Source: Malaya genurostris
Lineage: Eukaryota; Arthropoda; Insecta; Diptera; Culicidae
Reading direction: 5' to 3'
Assembly (NCBI RefSeq): GCF_030247185.1
Contig: NC_080571.1
Span: 7,747,001 to 7,811,000, forward strand
Length of the DNA stretch: 64,000 nt
A program made the translations under genes and the position numbers. Below are positions 57,579 through 64,000 of the stretch, piece by piece. The notes beneath the pieces are model-generated. The model did not search any database. It was not told the DNA's origin and worked only from the letters and a program-made list of their open reading frames with translations. Position 1 is the stretch's first letter, and every line of letters begins with the position of its first letter.

Positions 57579-57815
57579 CGGTGGGAAAATTATAAACGGC
57601 ATGATGGCACAGTGAACCTAACACAATATCGTAATTGCCAGGGCTTCGGCCATGGTACAACAAATTGTCATACGGACATAGGATGTTTAAATTGTGGTAA
57701 TTCGTTTGCAAGCACATCACTTCAATGAACGATGCCCTCAGATGTATTGTCATGCTACGATTGTGATGGAAACCATAAAACCAATTATTAACATTGTCCT
57801 ACCACACCAAAAATT
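57579..57815 (+). pseudogene. LINE ORF1 (gag-like) zinc-knuckle relic
   Basis: Translation gives RWENYKRHDG, then CQGFGHGTTNC (a CCHC knuckle with its first Cys changed to Tyr), GCLNCGNS (second, incomplete), and after an in-frame stop CYDCDGNHKTNY-stop-HC (third). Three consecutive knuckles of this form are the signature of ORF1 in Jockey-type LINEs, where they bind the element's RNA. Two stops make it non-functional. Confidence 0.75.
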
Positions 57816-58884
57816 TTGAATTTTCATGTAATAAAATTCAATTTAAAATCATTAGATGTACATATACTTAAGGTACATCAGTCATGTCATCCCATTTTTA
57901 GAATGCAGCATGTTTACGATTGCAATGCGCATGAGTTTTTACAGCAAATAAATCAAATGATAGCTGTAAAAACGCACAAGATATCGATCTATTTTTTCCT
58001 AACAAGATTCTAAATGCTTGTGGAGTAATAAGAAAGTACGAGTTCTTCATGATGAGCTCTGCACTGGTTTTAAGCCAGTTTTATTTCCAATAGCTCAATT
58101 AATTCATCTTCAACGAGAAATCTTTCTACAATTGATCTGATTCTAGTAGATCAATGTAACATTTGTAGTTGTACGGATTTTCGGACAAACAATCCTTATA
58201 GCAGCCCTTTTTTTCATTGACGGCAGCTTAAAGCTGTAATAACGGTTTTTTTAAATATAGTCTTCATTTTATGCCAATATGCTTACATATTTTGTTTCTA
58301 GTATCTTCTCGCGTGTTTCCCAAGGAAAGCAGCGAGTGTTTGTCACCGGCATCCATGACGAGTTACTATTCTAACTAAGGTTTTATATGCAAATAAGAAG
58401 TAGACTAATGCCTATAGTTTTAATACATTTCAATAGTTTAAACTAACCCTAAGTGAATTCAATGAATAGTAGCATAAATCCTGTGCCACGTGAAAAAGGT
58501 GTGCTCCGAAAGCTGTCCTGTATCCCAAAAGTTATTTGCGAATATATAAGTTGAAATAAATCTAGCTAATTCACTGGTGACGCCGACGTGATGGTGACTT
58601 TGATTCAGATCATCTACCAATAACAATCGAATTCAAATCAAATTAAGAAATGATTAGCTCACTTAGTTATATATTCTACTACCTCAGAACTAATCGGCTA
58701 GAATACAGATCTTACATCGAAAGCAAAGTAAACCCTGAAATTGTTTTGAGAAATGAAATATCGATACAGCCATAAATAATTTAAATTAATCATTAATAAT
58801 GTAAATATATTATTATTATGTAAAATTTTTTTAAGGTGCAATGTTAAGTTCCTTAAGCTCAAACTATATTCCATTCACCTTTTT

Positions 58885-58945
58885 TTATATCGTTTATTTA
58901 TACCCGGCTTTAACCAAGTTGCGGTCGTTCGCCGGCCCATTCACC
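58885..58945 (-). repeat. LINE/SINE 3'-end fragment
   Basis: On the plus strand 'tttatacccggctttaacc' then 'ttgcggtcgttcgccgg' matches, with substitutions, the short insertion at 61460-61520, which has proper target duplications. It is a 3'-terminal fragment of the same retroelement family in the same orientation. Confidence 0.55.
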
Positions 58946-60666
58946 TTCATCTACATCAATATCAACGTTATTGCAGTCCTACTATGGAACAGTTGAGGAC
59001 CTTTAAAAGGAAATTAAACATAGATTCACAAAAAGAAACCCAAATACTCCCTGCAAACGGTGGATAAGATCAAAGCCGACAACTCTTCCAATTTTGTGAG
59101 TCCTATTGACATCTCACAGAAATGAGCATAAGACAAGTATTGTGTCAAGATGACATTATTGAGACAAATTGTGTTGAAACAAGGGCAATCATTAGCAAAT
59201 TTGAAAACATAAAGACTCCTAAGAAAGTTTAATATCTTTAGTAAAAATTTTCCCTATGCGCATTCATTGTGTTATTATCGACAACAACTAAGAAAAAAGC
59301 TCTGATGTTTCCTGATTGATTTAAAACTGCTGTTAAACCCTTAAAAATCGTTGGACGAGACATAGGTTGTTAGCAAATATATTATATATCAATATGGATC
59401 ACTCTTGCGATTCACGAGGGACATCACAGTAAAGTGCGGTGGTAAAAAAGGTTACTAATACACTACAAATTTTTTAATGCACATATGACAGCCATGGATG
59501 CAGTACACTGAATCAAACAAACCCAAATATATGAAATATTTCTCGATATGCACTGCACGAAAAAATAAGCTGTAAATACGGTTTAGAATAGCAATCTGAT
59601 ACTAACTCGGAAGAGAACACATTGTTATATAAAAAATCCCTATTTATATAAATGAGTGTGAAATGTAAACGCAGAACTAAACGAAATAATCTTAATGCTT
59701 ATTCCAGAATTTTACCAACATTTTCGAATTAAGTATTGCAATTTCTTGATTTGAAAATATAATCCATTTGTATTCAGGTTTACTGTGATAATGATTCCCG
59801 ATTCCAGTACAGTTTGTTTAGAGCATTTCATTGAACTGCAGATATGTAATACTACGGTATATTATTGTTTGTAATGCAGTTGGCACTACTGGTACAGCTC
59901 GATGTCTTTAATTTACTGTTTATCCGTGAGACAAACAGGTCGAAATCATAGTAAGTTTACAGTTAACAAATCTTTTTTGCTTACACATTAATTCACTAGA
60001 AAGAAGAACGGCTTGATGCTGATTTTAAATACACAGTGCTGCCACTATGAACATTTATTACAAATGAAATTGAAAAAAGTGAAACATCCTCCGAAAATTT
60101 TCATTTTCATTGGTGATTAAGACGATAGGTCTTAAAGAACGTAATTCTACATTATTTTTAGGCAATATTTACTTTCGTCAGAAAAAACACATGAAAATGT
60201 TCACACCTCTATTTGGGCATCATGCTCAATTAGTTGTGACATTTCACTTCTGGGTGCACGATAAACGCAAACTATTAAATTTGACTGAACTAATAGCCTT
60301 GAGCGTCACGAGATGGTGTTACTGTGATGTCCTTTTCGATTTGTATTGAATTCGTTAAAGTGATCCATATTGATATATAATATATTTGTTGTTAGTCCAA
60401 TTTCCAATGGAATGTTCAACATAGAACATGTATGAGACAATAAGCTGTTTCAACACTATTACTGAACATCTCGCTCAAACGCAAAATTACGTATGGTCTC
60501 CTACATTTCACTTGTTGAAAAAAAATCATTATGCTAACAGCTGTTACTCATATGTGAGCTAGTAATATTTTTCCCGGTTTTTCACTAAAATTCCCGATTT
60601 TTTCCCGGTGAAACCAAATTCCCGACTTTTTCCCGATTTTCCCGGTCACTTGCCACCCTGATTCTA

Positions 60667-61160
60667 CTACAAACTACAACTGGTTGGACAATGGGCCGTA
60701 TACAGTATAGGGAAGGAAAATTTCGCACAATTCTTATGATATACAATTATGGTTTTTAATAGCAACATGCAGAATTTTGTTGTCAATTATTTCATTTAGA
60801 ATTTGAATATTTCAACGAAAGAAACTATCAAAGGGCAGTACGGAATAAGTTTCTGACATTCAGAAGGGCCAAATTATGTGAATATTTAACACCGTTGCGA
60901 ATTTTGCACTGCAAAATTTGCACAAAGCTAATCAAATTATCCCAGATATGCACTACACTGATGGTTTTAATTTTAATTTTTTTCTTTCAAAGAAGCAATA
61001 TTTGTAGTTCTTTGGATAACATTTGGAGCCATTAGAAGGACTGATTTTTCATAATGTTCCCTATTGTTGTTTATTTTTCGTTGCATTTTGCTCTAATACA
61101 AACGACCAACAACAGTAAGATGATGTAATCGATATTCTTTGAATGGAAACTGGCTCTGTG
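60667..61160. other. Intergenic, no gene recognised
   Basis: AT-rich; nothing recognised. Confidence 0.45.
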
Positions 61161-61164
61161 ACCG

Positions 61165-61350
61165 GTGCGTTTCAGGCTTTATACTTTTATTGCCGACTGC
61201 TCCACCTGACGACCGAAGTCCAAATGAGAGCACGACCTGAGCGTTTGAGGTTTTGTACTACGCAAAAGGTCTGTTCTCATTATTGGCATCTGCTGACGAT
61301 CGAACTTCAAATGAAAGCACGACCTGAGCGTTTCACGCTTCATACTTGCT
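61165..61350 (+). repeat. Tandem duplication of about 100 bp
   Basis: The block 'tgacgaccgaagtccaaatg' then 'agagcacgacctgagcgttt' recurs about 96 bp later as 'tgacgatcgaacttcaaatg' then 'aaagcacgacctgagcgttt'. The ORF spanning it (61143-61439) repeats MRARPER/MKARPER accordingly. I see no other sign that it is a gene. Confidence 0.75.
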
Positions 61351-61417
61351 TTGTTCTTACTGATGTTGGTGGAAGAACCACACCTCGACATCCAGTTCCG
61401 TCTAAAGCACTAGAAGA

Positions 61418-62412
61418 AATCGACGTGAACATTTCATAAGGGTACATAAACCAATGAGATTATTATTATTATGTTGCTTTATTTACCCTCGGTTTTAACC
61501 TTACGGTCATTCGCCGAGGTATAAACCAATGAGAGATTCTCTTTGTTTACTTTCTCTTCTGTTAATAACACCTAAATTTTCACGTTCACTTACCAAATTT
61601 GCATATAGAATGAAAGAAAATATCTCCAGCTTTGTAATAGTATCATACATGTTACGAACAATTGCGTAATAACGCAGACAGTGTTGGTGATTGCCGAAAA
61701 TTTGACAGAAGCTGCTATGTTGCTATCTACATTGTATGCAACATTTTCAATCCGGTAGAAGATGCTACAAGAACTCGAGTCTCTCAATGTATGAATCGTG
61801 AGAGAATTTTGCTACATTTCTTCGCTTCACTTCATACTCTGAGTATTTCACGCCCTTAAAAAAAATTTACAGTCTGATAATGATTGTTGCTGTGTGGAAT
61901 TTCCCAAGAGAGAATCGCAAGTTGACAATTATCGCAGAAAATCGAGTCGATGATTCAACTTGATGATTCTCATACTAGGTTGCAATATTTCAAAACTCTT
62001 GTGTGGAGCATTCACAGAAATTTTCATAGACACAACTTATACAAAGGTTATATGCACATAGTTAGAATAAGCGGCAATAGTAAAATGATTCTATCGCAGT
62101 TAACAACTGCCTGTATAGAATCGGATCGCGAAACGAGAATAAGCGACCGTTTGTTGCTTCAGAGAGGATCCCCACAGCAGCGTGCTAACCTTTGATTCTC
62201 AGAAATGTCATCGAGAGAAATTCGCTCTCGCACTGGTGTCGATTCTATGTTAAATGAGCCATGCCGGGTTTTTGTTGTTGCGATGATTTCCAACTCTCTT
62301 TGATGGCACTGATTCAATCGTGTGAAGATATATAAGATATAATCGAAAGAGAAAGTAAACAAAGAGAATCTGTCAATTGTTTTAAGACCCTTTTGAAATG
62401 TTCACGTCGAAA
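61418..62412. repeat. Inverted-repeat pair bracketing about 800 bp
   Basis: The left arm (about 61418-61555) has 'cgacgtgaacatttcataag' and 'agattctctttgtttactttc'. The right arm (about 62347-62412) has their inverses 'gaaagtaaacaaagagaatc' and 'cttttgaaatgttcacgtcg'. The left arm is longer because it contains the 61-bp retroinsertion and its 14-bp duplication. The interior shows no gene. Confidence 0.65.
61460..61520 (-). mobile_element. 61-bp 3'-end retroinsertion with 14-bp target duplication
   Basis: On the minus strand it reads CCTCGGCGAATGACCGTAAG..., continuing to a tail of AAT repeats (ATTATTATTATTA on the plus strand). The perfect direct repeat ATAAACCAATGAGA flanks it at 61446-61459 and 61521-61534. 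It is an extremely 5'-truncated LINE, or a very short SINE. Confidence 0.85.
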
Positions 62413-63173
62413 AGAACGATTTTCAATCAAAAGTTTACCTTTTATACTCGTCCAGTAGATAATCGGAACTGATAGGGTAACAAAAGTATTTTAATCCAAT
62501 TTGTAAAAATCTCCACCAAATGTTGTAATATCTTTGAAAACCCCTTCCGCAATAGGTAATTTATTGTGATTAGCTCCAAATTGATGCAACATGGGTTACT
62601 TAAAATCAATTAAATCCAAATTAAATTAAATCATTAAATTAAACTTTTAGAAAACTTTGTTTTTCAATTATTTATGGTTATCTTACGCTGTTGAAAATTT
62701 AACCACAAATTCCTGATCATATTTCCTATAGCTTGCAGAAAAAATTATGCTGTTGGGTTAAGTACAACAAGAGATATTAGCGATAAAGTTCTGCCCATTC
62801 TTGTACAGGGTAAATTTTGATAAGGTGCCCCATAGTAAAGTAAGTCGTATTTACGACAAAATAAATCTGCATTTAAATTTGAATTAGCTGAAAACAAAAT
62901 TTATCCTATTTGTAGATTCTATCAAATTTAGCATTCCTTGATTGAAAAGCAAAAGCCAAATCAAAATTCTAGGAACTACAAGTGCAAAATGTGTGTCAAA
63001 ATCTAGAAGCGATCCACCATCATCATTACGGCTCTGTACAGCACAGCAAAACTATTCCGTTCGCACTCACCGATGCAACATTAGTTTGCCTGCCACCGAA
63101 CTGCGGCTTCTACCGGACTCAACCCTCCCCGAACGTACCGAGCAATCGACCGGCTTCGTTGCCTTCGTTTACG
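62413..63173. other. Intergenic, possibly 5' flank of the candidate exon
   Basis: AT-rich to about 62980, then a sharp rise in GC content up to the ATG at 63174. No TATA box was recognised. Confidence 0.4.
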
Positions 63174-63356
63174 ATGGTTGATCGTTCGCTGCATTCACGT
63201 TTTGCAGTTGCTTGGCTCTTGGTCGGATGCATCTCTTTTGTAGCGCTCAGTTGCAGTTTTGACGCTGGGAAACCGTTGCGCAGCTGCTCTGGGTGTAGTG
63301 CATATTGTAGTGTTTCTAGGGTGTCGTCAGCAAACAGCCGTCTACTCGAAAGTTGA
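63174..63356 (+). CDS. Candidate signal-peptide exon or small Cys-rich secreted protein
   Basis: The ATG at 63174 is in a strong context (A at -3, G at +4) in a GC-rich island. The 60 residues start with a typical signal peptide: MVDRSLHSRF then a hydrophobic core AVAWLLVGCISFVALS. They continue with a Cys- and Ser-rich segment (SCSGCSAYC) to a TGA at 63354. It may be the first coding exon of a longer secreted or membrane protein, with the donor among the several GT sites after 63285, or a complete small peptide. The open frame extends upstream to 62982 without a better Met context. Family not recognised. Confidence 0.36.
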   Translation: MVDRSLHSRFAVAWLLVGCISFVALSCSFDAGKPLRSCSGCSAYCSVSRVSSANSRLLES

Positions 63357-64000
63357 TCCCAGTTCTTAGTTCGGTCGCCATCCCCAGGTCACAAAACGCC
63401 GATAGTTTGTGTCGTCTGGTCGCAGTCACACTCCTCGCATAGTTTGTACTAGTAGACACCGATGCAACTGCGCTCCAATAACTCGCCAGGAGGTAGTTCG
63501 TTGTAGTAAATATAAAAACTATCACTGAAGGGATCCTATACTGCCGGAGGAGGAGAAACTAAAACAACCAACTAAAAGACGCTTTCAAAACTAAATAAAT
63601 AAATAAAAGCCACCGGTTGTTTGTGAGGAGGGGCCTCGCTAGAAGCTCGCTTTTGATGGCGAGTGAGAGAATATTATATTTCTGCAAAATTCAAACCAGG
63701 AGGTCAGAAACATCGCATGCGCTGGCCATGGTTCGGGAAGTGTAGTCATGGTCGGAATTAAATGTAGTGCCACCCGTTCCTCTGGAAGCACGGTGTTTGG
63801 TTGGTTAAACGATGGAGTTTCTCGGTGAAGAGAACTCACCACCGCATGTTCGGGTCTGAGCCAACGTTTTCACAAGAGGCCAGCATGCTGCGATTAAACT
63901 TGGTTATTCATCACCATATGACTGCTAGCGAGTGGGTGAAACAAGCGACCAGCATCGAAGGTACCACACTCAATCCTCCGCCTTCCTACAATGTTAATGC
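63357..64000. other. GC-richer sequence, no gene recognised
   Basis: It continues the GC-rich composition of the preceding candidate exon and could be intron or untranslated region of a gene extending past the window. The short ORFs lack recognisable motifs. Confidence 0.4.

Larger units (their letters stand above)
57410..60660. mobile_element. TIR-bounded repeat with TTCCCGG-rich ends
   Basis: The left end is CAGGATGGCAAGTGA and the right end, inverted, is CAGGGTGGCAAGTGA. Both ends then carry several 'aattcccgattttttcccgg' phrases in inverse orientation. ATTCTA flanks both sides directly (57404-57409, 60661-60666). The terminal CAGGG-type sequence suggests a hAT-related non-autonomous element, but the duplication is shorter than the expected 8 bp. 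The interior (about 3.2 kb) includes a LINE ORF1 relic and a LINE 3'-end fragment, so it has itself been inserted into. Confidence 0.55.

Noticed and set aside
61143..61439. 98-codon ORF with repeated MRARPER/MKARPER
   Set aside because: Explained by a non-coding tandem duplication of about 96 bp. No gene signals.

Overview
The window is AT-rich, intron-sparse eukaryotic DNA dominated by transposable elements. It looks like a mosquito (Culicidae) genome. The indicators are two TIR-bounded elements with mosquito-type DD37E transposases, a tRNA-Val-derived SINE, and many copies of a dispersed repeat (here called family M) whose ends resemble GCCTTTCTCATATAGAAAGG. The species cannot be decided from sequence alone. 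No long, conserved host protein-coding gene is visible.

Layout. 0.6-2.1 kb: a SINE with perfect 13-bp target duplication, a TA-flanked MITE and microsatellites. 2.6-3.6 kb: a DD41D mariner-type element whose transposase N-terminus has been replaced by an inverted copy of its own 3' end. 4.77-5.25 kb: a small spliced Thr/Ser-rich secreted or surface protein gene with its own TATA/initiator promoter, the best host gene here. 7.7-10.75 kb: diverged repeats and a small MITE. 10.9-13.5 kb: a family-M copy split by a Penelope-like retroelement (GIY-YIG endonuclease) with inverted 369-381-bp flanks. 14.8 kb: a possible signal-peptide exon. 15.9-17.5 kb: a DD37E relic followed directly by a TIR-bounded, frameshifted DD37E transposon. 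19-20.6 kb: a degenerate LINE. 22.45 kb: a small secreted four-cysteine peptide ORF.

23.3-34.9 kb: one LINE is broken open by at least three separate insertions. These are a mariner (itself split by a family-M element), a 4.36-kb hAT-like element built largely from opposed arrays of a 116-bp monomer, and a pair of family-M copies in the LINE 3' UTR. Target duplications and restored reading frame fix the mariner and hAT joins to the base.

35-36.4 kb: an unclassified inverted-repeat locus with a core promoter at its centre. 38-45.4 kb: MITEs, diverged monomers related to the 116-bp repeat, transposase relics and two abutting foldback elements. 51.5 kb: a complete tRNA-Ser(AGA). 53.2-56.7 kb: a family-M copy split by a MITE (carrying a tRNA-like insert) and by an apparently intact DD37E transposon. 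57.4-60.7 kb: a TIR-bounded element holding a LINE ORF1 zinc-knuckle relic. 61.4-62.4 kb: inverted-repeat arms, one interrupted by a 61-bp retroinsertion. 63.2 kb: a second possible signal-peptide exon.

The elements do not form a pathway. Their nesting gives a relative chronology of insertions. The only parts with plausible present function are the mucin-like gene, the tRNA, the DD37E transposase at 54.9 kb and possibly the small secreted ORFs.
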